DNA of 64,000 nucleotides from Halodesulfovibrio spirochaetisodalis (GTDB lineage: Bacteria; Desulfobacterota; Desulfovibrionia; Desulfovibrionales; Desulfovibrionaceae), in the NCBI RefSeq assembly GCF_001672295.1, contig NZ_JXMS01000015.1, forward strand, positions 19,134 through 83,133, written 5' to 3'. The stretch's first letter is position 1. Each line of letters opens with the position of its first letter. Both the position numbers and the translations under genes were made by a program. The notes beneath the pieces are model-generated. The model did not search any database. It worked only from the letters and a program-made list of their open reading frames with translations, and was not told the origin of the DNA. This document shows positions 9,232 through 17,192 of this stretch, piece after piece.

Positions 9232-10230
9232 ATGTTTAGGAAAGCATTAGTGCTGGTTGCACTGGTAGCAATGATGGCAGTATCTTCTGTATCATTTGCT
9301 CAGGATCCACAGGTTCTGCGCATCGGCATGGGCGACCCTATTGATTCCGAAATGGGTGCTATCGCAACCCGCTTTAAGGAAATCGTAGAAGGTCGCACAG
9401 ACGGTAAAGTTGAAGTACAGATCTTCCCAAGTGGTCAGCTCGGTGATGAAACCGAAATGATCCAGAACGTTCGTCGCGGCAACCTCGACATGGCAGTAGT
9501 AGGTATCGCGAACACTGTTCCTTTCGTTAAAAAGCTTGGTATTCTTACCCTGCCTTACCTCTTCGAAAACATGTACGACGTAGTTCGTGGCGCTACCGGC
9601 CCTGCTCACGAAATGCTTAACGAATTTGCAATTAAAGAAGGTGGCTTCCGTGTTCTTGGTTGGACTTACACCGACTACCGCTACCTCTCTAACTCCAAGC
9701 GCCCAATCAAAAAACTTGCTGACGTTAAAGACATGAAATTCCGTGTTCCTCAGTCCGCAGTTATCCTTGAAACTTACCGTTCTTGGGGCGCAAACCCAGT
9801 GCCTATCTCTTGGGCTGAAACATTCACTGCTCTCCAGCAGGGCGTAGTAGATGGTCAGTGCTACGGTTACATCACTTTCCAGGCTGCTAAATTCAACGAA
9901 GTACAGAAGTACATCACCGAAGTTCACTACACTTACCAGCTCCAGCCAATGATGATTTCTGAGCGTCTTTACAAAAAGCTCTCTCCAGAAATGCAGCAGC
10001 TCGTAGTAGAAGCTGGTCGTGAAGCTCAGGAATACTGCCTCGCATTCCAGCTCGTAGACGCTGGTCGCGCTAAAGCAGAGCTCATCGCTTCCGGTATCCA
10101 GATCGATACTCTCGAAGACGAAGCTGAGTGGAAAAAGCTTGCTATCGATAACGTATGGCCAAAAATGACCGACTTTGTTGGCGGCCAGAAAGTGCTTGAT
10201 CGTTACCTCGGTTACATCGGCAAAAAATAA
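9232..10230 (+). CDS. dctP: TRAP transporter substrate-binding protein, DctP family
   Basis: This is a periplasmic high-affinity binding protein of 332 aa. It has a Sec signal peptide (hydrophobic core ALVLVALVAMMAVSSVS, cleavage likely after SFAQ). The mature DctP fold shows the family regions QIFPSGQLGDETEM, KFRVPQS and WAETFTALQQGVVDGQ. An Arg in the KFRVP region normally clamps a carboxylate or similar anion, so the ligand is probably an organic acid or sulfonate (family knowledge, not proof). The start at 9232 is preferred over an upstream in-frame ATG because CAGGAGGAAG lies just before it and the signal peptide then begins correctly. It is first in the dctPQM operon and is separated from dctQ by a strong hairpin that should favour excess binding protein. 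Confidence 0.95.
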   Translation: MFRKALVLVALVAMMAVSSVSFAQDPQVLRIGMGDPIDSEMGAIATRFKEIVEGRTDGKVEVQIFPSGQLGDETEMIQNVRRGNLDMAVVGIANTVPFVKKLGILTLPYLFENMYDVVRGATGPAHEMLNEFAIKEGGFRVLGWTYTDYRYLSNSKRPIKKLADVKDMKFRVPQSAVILETYRSWGANPVPISWAETFTALQQGVVDGQCYGYITFQAAKFNEVQKYITEVHYTYQLQPMMISERLYKKLSPEMQQLVVEAGREAQEYCLAFQLVDAGRAKAELIASGIQIDTLEDEAEWKKLAIDNVWPKMTDFVGGQKVLDRYLGYIGKK

Positions 10231-10246
10231 TCTAGCAGAGACTCAA

Positions 10247-10269
10247 GAGCCGGTGTCTGACACCGGCTC
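10247..10269 (+). terminator. Intercistronic hairpin between dctP and dctQ
   Basis: GAGCCGGTGT (10247-10256) pairs with ACACCGGCTC (10260-10269) around a 3-nt loop, followed by ATTCCTTTTTA. It is likely a partial terminator or 3' stabiliser that raises DctP relative to the membrane subunits. Confidence 0.75.
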
Positions 10270-10295
10270 ATTCCTTTTTAATTAGGGGACACCTG

Positions 10296-10838
10296 ATGTT
10301 CAAAAAAATCCTTTTTAATATTCTCGACCATGTTGAGAGCTACATCTGCCAAGCACTCCTTGCATTCTTTGTTGTGATTCTTTTCTTACAGATTATTCTG
10401 CGTGAAATTGGCACACCACTGTACTGGAGTGAGGAAGTCGCCCGCTTCTCTTTTGTTTGGTTTGTATTTTTCGGCGCTTCCTACGCGGCAAGGCTCGCTG
10501 CTCACAACCGTGTGACGCTCCAGTTTAAGCTTTTCCCACCTATCGTGGGTGAAATCTCCATGCTTCTCATGGATGGTGTCTGGATCGTATTTAACAGCGT
10601 GATGACTTGGAAAGGCATCCAGACCATTCAGGACCTGATCGAATTCCCGTACGCAACCCCTGCTCTCGACTGGCAGTTGAGCTGGGTGTACATGATCTTC
10701 CCACTGAGCTTCTCCCTCATGACTCTGCGTATTCTGCAGGTCAACTACATCAAATGGATTCTTAAGCAAGAAATTGAAGACCCTGACAAAGCTGATATTG
10801 AAAAGAGTAAAAATGCTCTGAAGGGTGAGGAGGGTTAG
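10296..10838 (+). CDS. dctQ: TRAP transporter small membrane subunit, DctQ family
   Basis: This 180-aa inner-membrane protein has four predicted hydrophobic segments. It shows the family hallmark around residues 45-70 (YWSEEVARFSFVWFVFFGA followed by a region of small residues and Arg). It forms the membrane complex with DctM for sodium-driven import of the solute delivered by DctP. AGGGGACACCTG precedes the start. The gene ends 2 bases before dctM, implying translational coupling. Confidence 0.93.
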   Translation: MFKKILFNILDHVESYICQALLAFFVVILFLQIILREIGTPLYWSEEVARFSFVWFVFFGASYAARLAAHNRVTLQFKLFPPIVGEISMLLMDGVWIVFNSVMTWKGIQTIQDLIEFPYATPALDWQLSWVYMIFPLSFSLMTLRILQVNYIKWILKQEIEDPDKADIEKSKNALKGEEG

Positions 10839-10840
10839 TC

Positions 10841-12121
10841 ATGGGTGTTGCAGAAGTATTATTTCTAACATTTTTGGTGCTCATGCTTTTGGGAGCACCG
10901 ATCACCGTAGCACTTGGTGTGTCTGCCATGTTCTCATTCATGGTAGTAGGTCAGGATTTGAGCACGCTCATCCAGATCGCATTCACCTCTGTTAACAGTT
11001 TTCCAATCATGGCATTGCCGGCATTCGTACTTGCTGGGGCATTGATGGAATGTGCTGGTGTATCAAAACGATTAGTTATTATTGCTGAGAACCTCGTTGG
11101 CCCTGTACGCGGTGGTCTGGCAATTTCTACAGCTCTTGCCTGTGTATTCTTCGGCGCTATTTCTGGTTCTGGCCCGGCTACTACTGCTGCGGTTGGTATG
11201 CTGATGATTCCGGCTATGATTAAACGTGATTATGAACCTGGCTACGCTGCAGCAGCAACTGCTACTGCGGGTGGTGTAGGTATTATTATTCCGCCTTCTA
11301 TCCCTATGGTTATCTACGGCGTAGCGGCACAGGAATCCATTACCAAGATGTTCCTCGGTGGTGTTATCCCTGGCCTCTTAATCGCAGCTGGCCTTATTGC
11401 GATGCACTTGTTCAAATGTCGCAAAATGGAAGTACACGAAGATATGGCAGGATGGTCTGCAGCCACTCTGTTTAAGTCCATGAAAGAAGGTTTCTGGGCA
11501 ATGATGGCACCTATCGTTATTTTGGGTGGTATCTACTCCGGCTTCTTTACACCGACAGAAGCAGCTATTGTAGCTATCTTCTACACACTCTTCGTCGGAT
11601 TCTTTATTTACAAAGAACTTACAATCAAATCCCTGATGAAGTCCCTTGAGACAACATCATGGCTTACCGGTCGCGTACTCATCATTATGTTTACCGCCTA
11701 CGCATTCGGTCGTCTGCTTGTGCAGTACCGTATTCCGGATCAGATCGTTGAAATGCTCCTCGCATTTACTTCCAACGTAATGGTTGTTTGGATCTTTGTA
11801 GTACTTATTCTTCTGTTCCTCGGCATGTTCATGGAAACCCTTGCAATCATCCTTCTCGTTACCCCGGTACTGCTTCCAGTTATGAAAGCATTCGGTGTGG
11901 ACCCAATCCACTTCGGTATCGTTCTCGTATGTTGCTGTGGCGTAGGCTTCTCTACTCCACCACTAGGGGAAAATATGTTTATCGCCTCGGGTATCGCAGA
12001 CGTCTCGCTGGAAGAAATTTCCGCAAAAGCGATTCCGTTCTGCTGCGTCACAATCGGTGTTATCTTCCTGCTCGTGATGTTCCCGCAGCTGATTCTCTTC
12101 CTGCCGAAAATGCTCATGTAG
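10841..12121 (+). CDS. dctM: TRAP transporter large permease, DctM family
   Basis: This 426-aa polytopic protein is the substrate-translocating subunit of the TRAP system. The sequence shows the DctM landmarks: LLGAPITVALGVSA near the N-terminus, the AISGSGPATTAAVG loop, GGVGIIIPPSIPMVIYG, and FTPTEAAIVAIFY in the second half. About 11-12 hydrophobic segments and normal family length indicate an intact gene. It is last in the operon and is followed by a strong terminator. Neighbouring BMC genes suggest the imported solute could feed the microcompartment, but the substrate cannot be read from sequence. Confidence 0.95.
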   Translation: MGVAEVLFLTFLVLMLLGAPITVALGVSAMFSFMVVGQDLSTLIQIAFTSVNSFPIMALPAFVLAGALMECAGVSKRLVIIAENLVGPVRGGLAISTALACVFFGAISGSGPATTAAVGMLMIPAMIKRDYEPGYAAAATATAGGVGIIIPPSIPMVIYGVAAQESITKMFLGGVIPGLLIAAGLIAMHLFKCRKMEVHEDMAGWSAATLFKSMKEGFWAMMAPIVILGGIYSGFFTPTEAAIVAIFYTLFVGFFIYKELTIKSLMKSLETTSWLTGRVLIIMFTAYAFGRLLVQYRIPDQIVEMLLAFTSNVMVVWIFVVLILLFLGMFMETLAIILLVTPVLLPVMKAFGVDPIHFGIVLVCCCGVGFSTPPLGENMFIASGIADVSLEEISAKAIPFCCVTIGVIFLLVMFPQLILFLPKMLM

Positions 12122-12161
12122 CAGGGTGAAGCCTTGTGCTTCAACCCTACCCGAAAAGATT

Positions 12162-12194
12162 GCGGAGAACCTGAAAAGGTTCTCCGCTTTTTTT
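12162..12194 (+). terminator. Rho-independent terminator of dctPQM
   Basis: GCGGAGAACC (12162-12171) and GGTTCTCCGC (12178-12187) form a 10-bp stem with a 6-nt loop, followed by seven T. It lies 40 bases after the dctM stop. Confidence 0.93.
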
Positions 12195-12217
12195 ATGTTG
12201 ATTGTGTTTGCTGGAGT

Positions 12218-12286
12218 TGTCTCCGACGGGCAGGCGGACTCCGCCCCCTGCACCCCCGCAAGGGGACTTGTCCCCTTGACCCCGTT
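12218..12286 (+). repeat. GC-rich intergenic repeat, copy 1
   Basis: This copy begins CTCCGACGGGCAGGCGGACT and runs through a CGCAAGGGG / CCCCTTG hairpin to GACCCCGT. It is one of about eight copies in the window (12218, 13201, 40531, 40738, 40949, 48388, 60028, 60301), all between genes. Confidence 0.8.
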
Positions 12287-12418
12287 ATGTGGAACGCAGT
12301 TTTTTTAGAAAAATAGGCGAGAGATATCCTGGTACTTTTACCTATTTTTTTAGCAAAAAATTCTGTAGCTAACTGTTTTTACATACACGTAATGTCAAAC
12401 TACAAGCAGAGAGAACTC

Positions 12419-13135
12419 ATGAGTACCATCACCATAGGTCTTGCCCAATTTACCCCTACTAAAGGACACATTGCTGACAACCTCACCCAACATATTTCAC
12501 TCATAGAAACTGCAGCAAACAAACGAGTAGATCTTTTGGTGTTCCCTGAACTTTCATTGACCGGATACGAGCCAGAGCTAGCATCAAAGCTGTCTATGAC
12601 ATTGGAGTCAGAGCCAATACTATTGCTAGACAGCTTAGCAAAAAAACACTCCATGACTATTCTTGCTGGTGCTCCGTTTGATACAGGGTACGATCAGCCT
12701 GAGCTTTCATTGATTATACTCTCCCCAGAAAACGCTCCTCAGCACTATAGCAAAATCCACCTACATGGTATTGAAAAGCAGTTTTTCAGAGCTGGTATCC
12801 ACCATAAAATTTTCACAATCAACTCATTCAAAATTGGACTCGCTATTTGCGCTGACACGACACACCAAGAACACATTCAACACATGATTAACAAGGATGT
12901 TGATTGCTATATTGCTTCTGTACTTATTTCTAAGCAGGGCTATGCAGCAGATGCAGCTATGTTTACCCAATACGCTCAGCAACACAGCGTGACGATAGGA
13001 TTTGCGAACTACATAGGACATTCAGGACCATATATCTGCGCCGGAAAATCAGCTTTCTGGAATAAAGAAGGTGAAATAATCTCGCAATGCAGTTGTGATG
13101 AACCTGAACTTCTCATAACCACCCTCACCTCCTAA
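12419..13135 (+). CDS. Carbon-nitrogen hydrolase (nitrilase superfamily)
   Basis: This cytoplasmic amidase-like protein has 238 aa. The Glu-Lys-Cys triad is visible: Glu in VFPELSLTGYEP, Lys in YSKIHLHG and the nucleophile Cys in LAICADTTHQ. Such enzymes hydrolyse C-N bonds in nitriles, amides or N-carbamoyl compounds; the specific substrate is not evident. The start at 12419 (MSTITIGLAQF) places the typical first beta-strand at the N-terminus, with a purine-rich AGAGAGAA before it. The upstream in-frame ATG at 12392 has no ribosome-binding site. The gene sits between the TRAP operon and the convergent BMC operon, has its own upstream spacer, and shares the terminator at 13264-13291. Confidence 0.85.
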   Translation: MSTITIGLAQFTPTKGHIADNLTQHISLIETAANKRVDLLVFPELSLTGYEPELASKLSMTLESEPILLLDSLAKKHSMTILAGAPFDTGYDQPELSLIILSPENAPQHYSKIHLHGIEKQFFRAGIHHKIFTINSFKIGLAICADTTHQEHIQHMINKDVDCYIASVLISKQGYAADAAMFTQYAQQHSVTIGFANYIGHSGPYICAGKSAFWNKEGEIISQCSCDEPELLITTLTS

Positions 13136-13200
13136 CATCCGTTTACGTAGTGGGTTACATAATCTCTGTTTACGAAAGACAGCTCACATGTACGTCAAGC

Positions 13201-13256
13201 CGGTCAAGGGGGGCTCCCCCTTGCGGGTGGAGGGCAGCGCCCCCTCGCCGAAGGCA
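13201..13256 (-). repeat. GC-rich intergenic repeat, copy 2 (inverted)
   Basis: This is a reverse-orientation copy of the element at 12218. GTCAAGGGG and CCCCCTTGCGG are visible, then GGGCAGCGCCCCCTCGCCGAAGGC split over the core. It sits immediately before the shared terminator. Confidence 0.75.
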
Positions 13257-13263
13257 ACAAAAA

Positions 13264-13291
13264 AACCGGCTGTCCTTTCGGACAGCCGGTT
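13264..13291. terminator. Bidirectional terminator between nitrilase gene and BMC operon
   Basis: AACCGGCTGTCC (13264-13275), loop TTTC, GGACAGCCGGTT (13280-13291), with A-rich sequence on the left and T-rich on the right. It serves both the plus-strand nitrilase gene and the end of the minus-strand BMC operon. Confidence 0.93.
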
Positions 13292-13313
13292 TTATATTTC
13301 GTATAACTTCAGC

Positions 13314-14129
13314 CTAGCGCAATGCTAACGACGCAATAGAGAGCGGGGTTAACATAAGCGGTTGGCTTGGAAGATGTACAGGCAGTTTAAGCTCTTTCTC
13401 AAAGATGGTTTCAATCCCCGGCAGGCAGCAAGTACCACCTGAAAGAAGAATTGAATCAACTTCGTACCCTTTCATGTGAGCAGCAACAATGTCGCTTACG
13501 CGCTCAAGAGTAGGCTTTGCAATTGAGAGAATTTTGTACTCCTCTGCTTTGCGCTTATACTCTTCAGCTTTCTCAAGCTCAACATCATAGTGACCGGCAA
13601 TAGTAAGTGTAATGTGCTTACCGCCTGTCGGCTCATCATCGCTGAATACGATCTCGCCATCTTTAACGATTGCAGTACCTGTAGTACCACCACCGATATC
13701 GACAACTGCTGCTTTATCAAGCTCTAAAAGAGATGCTACGCAGCTTGGTTCGTCTTCAACATGGGTTACCTCGAGTCCTGCGGTTTCCAAAATATTTGTG
13801 GAAAGACGCGCATCTGTCCCCGGAGGGAAAGAGGTGGAAGCTTCGGTGATTTCGATACCAAGGCGTTCTTCCGCCATAGCTACGAATTTGCGCACTACGT
13901 CGCAAGCACCAACAAAGTCAACCACAACACCGTCACGTACAACTTCTGTCCATTCCAGGAAGACAGCAACCGGCTCGCCTTCGCCATCAACAGCCATAAG
14001 CACAACATCAGCTGTACCTAAGTCAATGCCGATGTGAATCGGGCCTTCGACCGAAACAGGTTCGGTGTCGTTCATCATGGCTGCGGCGCGATCAAGTCGC
14101 TCGCATGCTAACTCCCAAGAAATGGCCAT
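13314..14129 (-). CDS. eutJ: EutJ-like actin/Hsp70-fold ATPase of the BMC operon
   Basis: This 271-aa protein of the EutJ family has the actin/DnaK nucleotide-binding motifs: phosphate-1 GIDLGTADVV, phosphate-2 VVDIGGGTTGTA and adenosine SGGTCCLPG. EutJ is found in many metabolosome operons and is generally regarded as a chaperone-like factor; its exact role is unsettled. A charged region with a near-duplicated EEYKRKAEEYK lies near residue 190. It is the last gene of the operon, starts 2 bases after the aldehyde dehydrogenase stop, and is followed by the terminator at 13264-13291. Confidence 0.9.
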   Translation of the reverse strand: MAISWELACERLDRAAAMMNDTEPVSVEGPIHIGIDLGTADVVLMAVDGEGEPVAVFLEWTEVVRDGVVVDFVGACDVVRKFVAMAEERLGIEITEASTSFPPGTDARLSTNILETAGLEVTHVEDEPSCVASLLELDKAAVVDIGGGTTGTAIVKDGEIVFSDDEPTGGKHITLTIAGHYDVELEKAEEYKRKAEEYKILSIAKPTLERVSDIVAAHMKGYEVDSILLSGGTCCLPGIETIFEKELKLPVHLPSQPLMLTPLSIASLALR

Positions 14130-14131
14130 AA

Positions 14132-15559
14132 TTAAACGATCCTAAAGCAATCTACGAGGCAGCAGCGACGCTTACGAGTAAATGTAGCTGCGTTAGTTAC
14201 GCCTTCACCGGTAGGAGTGGAGATGGTCATAGAAGTCCAACCTTCACCGCCTGCGCCGAGACCTGCTACGTGAGGACCGTTTTTAACGAAAAGGCTTGTA
14301 TCAGTAGCACGAGCCATTGCTTCCATGTTGTACACGTTAGTTGAGTGCAGACCAGCGGTGTGGCTGAGGCCACGCTCAAGCTTAAGTGCCCACTGGAGTG
14401 CTTCTTCAAAGTTGTGTGCACGGAGTACAGGTACGAGAGGCATCATCTGCTCAACAGTAGCAAACACGTAGTCAGAATCACGGCCAGCGTCTACGATAAG
14501 AAGCTTGCATGTATCAGGTACGGTGATGCCTGCGATTGCAGCGATTTTTTTAGCGTCACGGCCAACCCATTTTGGATTAGCACGAGCTTTATCAGTACCG
14601 TAATCAAGGATAACAGTCTGAGCGATGGTGTTAGCCTGCTCAAGAGTAAGCTCGTATGCGCCAACTTTTTTCATCTCAGCTTTAAGCTGGTCAGCGATGG
14701 AATCAACTGCGATGATTTCTTTTTCGTCAGCACAAATGAGGTTGTTATCAAAAGATGCACCAATGTAGATGGACTCAGCTGCACGAGCGATGTCGGCAGT
14801 TTCGTCTACAACTACAGGAGGGTTACCGGCACCAGCAGCCATAAGGCGCTTGTTCGTGGTCTTGCGTGCAGCTTCTACTACAGCTTCACCACCGGTAACT
14901 ACGAGAAGGTTGATACCTTCGTAAGTAAAGAGGCGCTTTGCAGCGTCAATGGAAGGTTCTTTAACAGCTACGAGAAGGTTAGCAATGCCGGTTTCAGCAA
15001 CAACAGCTTTGTTGATGATTTTGATAGCTTCCTGAGTGATGCGCTTAGCAGCAGGATGCGGAGCGAATACTACAGAGTTACCGGCAGCAATCATGCTGAT
15101 ACCGTTGTTGATAACAGTGGAACCCGGGTTGGTTGATGGAGTTACAGATGCGATAACGCCCCAAGGTGCGTTTTCGATCATGGTAAAACCATTGTCACCA
15201 GTAATTGCTTCAGCAGAAACAACTTCTGTACCAGGGGTACGGTCTGCAACAAGAAGAGTTTTAGCAATCTTGTCTTCAACGTTACCCATACCGGTTTCTT
15301 CTACAGCCATTTCTGACAGATGACGAGCGTTATTACGCGCAGCGCGACGGATAATATCAACAATCTTGTTACGCATTGCGATAGTACCGATTTTTTTCTG
15401 AGCAGCTTTAGCAGCAGCTACAGCATCATCTAACTCATCAAAAATGCCCCAGTCGCCAGCAGCAGGTGCAGGAGCAGCAGAAGAAGTCTGTGCAGCACCA
15501 GTCAGCTGAGTAAGAACTTCAGAAACAATAGACTCTATCTGTTCACGTGCGATAGCCAT
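14132..15559 (-). CDS. CoA-acylating aldehyde dehydrogenase with encapsulation peptide
   Basis: This 475-aa enzyme of the EutE/PduP class oxidises an aldehyde to acyl-CoA with NAD+ and CoA inside the microcompartment. The N-terminus (MAIAREQIESIVSEVLTQL) is an amphipathic encapsulation helix, joined by an Ala/Pro linker (about 22-34) to the catalytic body. The likely catalytic Cys is C276 in FDNNLICADEKE, matching the family motif. Normal length and an RRCCLVD-type C-terminus indicate an intact enzyme. The acetyl/propionyl/other preference cannot be fixed from sequence. Its motif IVSEVL recurs exactly in the C-terminal helix of the amidohydrolase-like protein at 21535-22458, suggesting both dock to the same shell face. 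Confidence 0.95.
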   Translation of the reverse strand: MAIAREQIESIVSEVLTQLTGAAQTSSAAPAPAAGDWGIFDELDDAVAAAKAAQKKIGTIAMRNKIVDIIRRAARNNARHLSEMAVEETGMGNVEDKIAKTLLVADRTPGTEVVSAEAITGDNGFTMIENAPWGVIASVTPSTNPGSTVINNGISMIAAGNSVVFAPHPAAKRITQEAIKIINKAVVAETGIANLLVAVKEPSIDAAKRLFTYEGINLLVVTGGEAVVEAARKTTNKRLMAAGAGNPPVVVDETADIARAAESIYIGASFDNNLICADEKEIIAVDSIADQLKAEMKKVGAYELTLEQANTIAQTVILDYGTDKARANPKWVGRDAKKIAAIAGITVPDTCKLLIVDAGRDSDYVFATVEQMMPLVPVLRAHNFEEALQWALKLERGLSHTAGLHSTNVYNMEAMARATDTSLFVKNGPHVAGLGAGGEGWTSMTISTPTGEGVTNAATFTRKRRCCLVDCFRIV

Positions 15560-15576
15560 GTTATCTCCAAACTATA

Positions 15577-15861
15577 TTATTTATTGTAAACCGTTTCGCC
15601 CTGAGCAGAGATCTGATCAATGATCGCTATTACGCTGAGATCGAGAGGAGGTCTTTCATTCATGGTGAAACGCGCGGAACTGCCTCGAACGAGGAGTACC
15701 ATTTCACCTTCACCGGCACCAAGGGTGTCGGCTGCAACCTGCCCAGAACGAACAACTTCACCGTCAGCGGTAATAAGATCCACCAACAACAGCGTTACTG
15801 GAGGCACGCCGGGATCACGAACAGTAGAAACTACCTGTCCTCGTACTCTTCCTAATTCCAT
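15577..15861 (-). CDS. eutN: BMC vertex protein, EutN/CcmL family (BMC-P)
   Basis: This 94-aa pentameric vertex protein caps the corners of the shell. Family features are the opening LGRVRGQVVSTV, the VTLLLVDL strand, the loop with DTLGAGEGEMVLLVRGSSAR, and LSVIAIIDQI near the end. The length is typical. It is the only BMC-P gene in the locus, which is enough for one closed shell. It lies between the aldehyde dehydrogenase gene and the BMC-H cluster on the same strand. Confidence 0.95.
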   Translation of the reverse strand: MELGRVRGQVVSTVRDPGVPPVTLLLVDLITADGEVVRSGQVAADTLGAGEGEMVLLVRGSSARFTMNERPPLDLSVIAIIDQISAQGETVYNK

Positions 15862-15908
15862 TTTGCATCTCCTTATTGAACGCCGTCAGGGGGTCTTCCG
15901 TTGGCAGT

Positions 15909-16187
15909 TTACTTAGTTTTAATAGGGAAAACTTCCTCAAGATCTGCATGAGGACGTGGGATAACGTGAGTTGCTACAACTTCACCAACGCGCTGTGCTG
16001 CAGCAGCACCAGCATCGATAGCAGCTTTGCAAGCAGCAACGTCGCCACGGATAAGAGCGGAAACAAGTGCGCCGCCGATGCGCTCGTAACCAACGAGTTC
16101 AACGCGTGCAGACTTAGTCATGGCATCAGATGCTTCAACAAGAGCAGTCATGCCTTTTACTTCAATAATACCAAGAGCGTCGCCCAT
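15909..16187 (-). CDS. BMC shell hexamer protein, PduA/EutM type (BMC-H)
   Basis: This 92-aa single BMC-domain protein matches the canonical facet protein ([19 protein letters not shown] at the start, [13 protein letters not shown] at the end). The pore loop carries IGGA. It is very similar to the BMC-H at 18571-18843, which has IGAG in the same loop, so these two are probably the main facet tiles with slightly different pores. AGGAGATACAC precedes the ATG. Confidence 0.97.
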   Translation of the reverse strand: MGDALGIIEVKGMTALVEASDAMTKSARVELVGYERIGGALVSALIRGDVAACKAAIDAGAAAAQRVGEVVATHVIPRPHADLEEVFPIKTK

Positions 16188-16228
16188 GTGTATCTCCTGT
16201 TTATATACAGAAACCGGAAAAAGCCGGT

Positions 16229-16585
16229 CTATTTTTTCTTCTGGCCTGCTTTAGCAGGTTTTTCAGCAGCTTTCGCAGGCTTTTCAGCCTTTGGTTCGTC
16301 AAAAATAGAACCAATTTTATTTGCGATCATGTCACCAAGGCCATCACCCGGACGAGCGATAACGTTGGTGCCTGCGCATTCGCCAAGGCGGGAAGCAGCT
16401 GCTTTACCAGCATCAACAGCAGCGCTTACTGCTGCGAGGTCACCTTCACAAATAACAGTGAGGAGACCGGAGTCAGCATTCGCCACGCTACGCACATGTA
16501 CGCGAGCTGCTTTGGACATAGCGTCTGCAGCTTCAACAGCAGCTACAAGACCTACTACTTCTACTAAACCTAAAGAGTCGTTCAT
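16229..16585 (-). CDS. BMC-H shell protein with Lys/Ala-rich C-terminal tail
   Basis: This 118-aa protein has a BMC domain (about 1-88) with a divergent pore loop (NADSG) followed by a tail (about 89-118) containing repeated EKPAKA units and ending in KKK. The tail resembles an intrinsically disordered extension; comparable tails on shell proteins may contact cargo, nucleic acid or other shell parts. It is one of three BMC-H proteins here and the most divergent. Its start has AAAGGAA at a somewhat long spacing, which may lower translation relative to the main tiles. Confidence 0.93.
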   Translation of the reverse strand: MNDSLGLVEVVGLVAAVEAADAMSKAARVHVRSVANADSGLLTVICEGDLAAVSAAVDAGKAAASRLGECAGTNVIARPGDGLGDMIANKIGSIFDEPKAEKPAKAAEKPAKAGQKKK

Positions 16586-16632
16586 AACGATACGTTCCTT
16601 TCGTTCTTCAATGGACGCAGCGAAAGCAGCGT

Positions 16633-17190
16633 CTACAAAATATTACGCAAAACTTCCGGAGATGCGCTTGGGATTACAACTTTGCGAACCAGCATAGCGC
16701 TCTGAGCAACAACATTAGCTGCTGCTTCAACCGCCATGTTTACAGCTGCAACGTCGCCGGTAAGGATACAGAAAGCCTTACCGCCAAGTCCCATTGCAAT
16801 GCGTACTTCTGCAATATCAACATCAGCAGTTTTGGATGCTGTGTCAGCTGCAAGAATAGAAGACGCTGCGGAGAAAGTTTCAATAACACCAAGTGCTGAG
16901 CCGGACGGTTCCGGCGTTGCACAGGCCATTGCGGAAACAACAGCTTCGTTGATGTTCGGGATTACAAAATGATCAGCAACAGTACCGTCAGAGCTGCTCA
17001 TACCTGCGTCAACCGCAGACTGAACTGCCGCAACATCGCCATGTACCGCAACAACAAATTTGCCCGGGCAGATGGTTTTAAGCATGAGAGGTTCTACAAG
17101 AGAAGCTTTCATCATGCGGTCTGCTGCTTCAATACCTGCTGCAATGGAAGTGAATTCAATCATTCCAACAGACTGGAGTTGAGTTACCAC
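16633..17190 (-). CDS. pduT: BMC trimer shell protein, PduT-like (BMC-T)
   Basis: This 185-aa protein has two fused BMC domains (about 5-95 and 97-183), as in PduT. The first domain carries Cys41 in the pore loop ICPGK. PduT holds a [4Fe-4S] cluster at the trimer pore through the equivalent Cys (established for Pdu PduT), so an electron conduit across the shell is likely. Translation starts at GTG, with AAAGGAG 7 bases upstream, 2 bases after the pduS-like stop. This coupling to a PduS-like Fe/S flavoprotein is the same pairing as in pdu operons. Confidence 0.93.
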   Translation of the reverse strand: MVTQLQSVGMIEFTSIAAGIEAADRMMKASLVEPLMLKTICPGKFVVAVHGDVAAVQSAVDAGMSSSDGTVADHFVIPNINEAVVSAMACATPEPSGSALGVIETFSAASSILAADTASKTADVDIAEVRIAMGLGGKAFCILTGDVAAVNMAVEAAANVVAQSAMLVRKVVIPSASPEVLRNIL

Positions 17191-17192
17191 AA

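Noticed and set aside
9232..12121. Naming the TRAP system as an isethionate, taurine or C4-dicarboxylate transporter
   Set aside because: DctP ligands cannot be told reliably from sequence by eye, and no isethionate lyase or similar enzyme is in the window.
12218..13256. Repeats flanking the nitrilase gene as ends of a composite mobile element
   Set aside because: Both are members of a family found throughout the window, and no transposase or target duplication is present.
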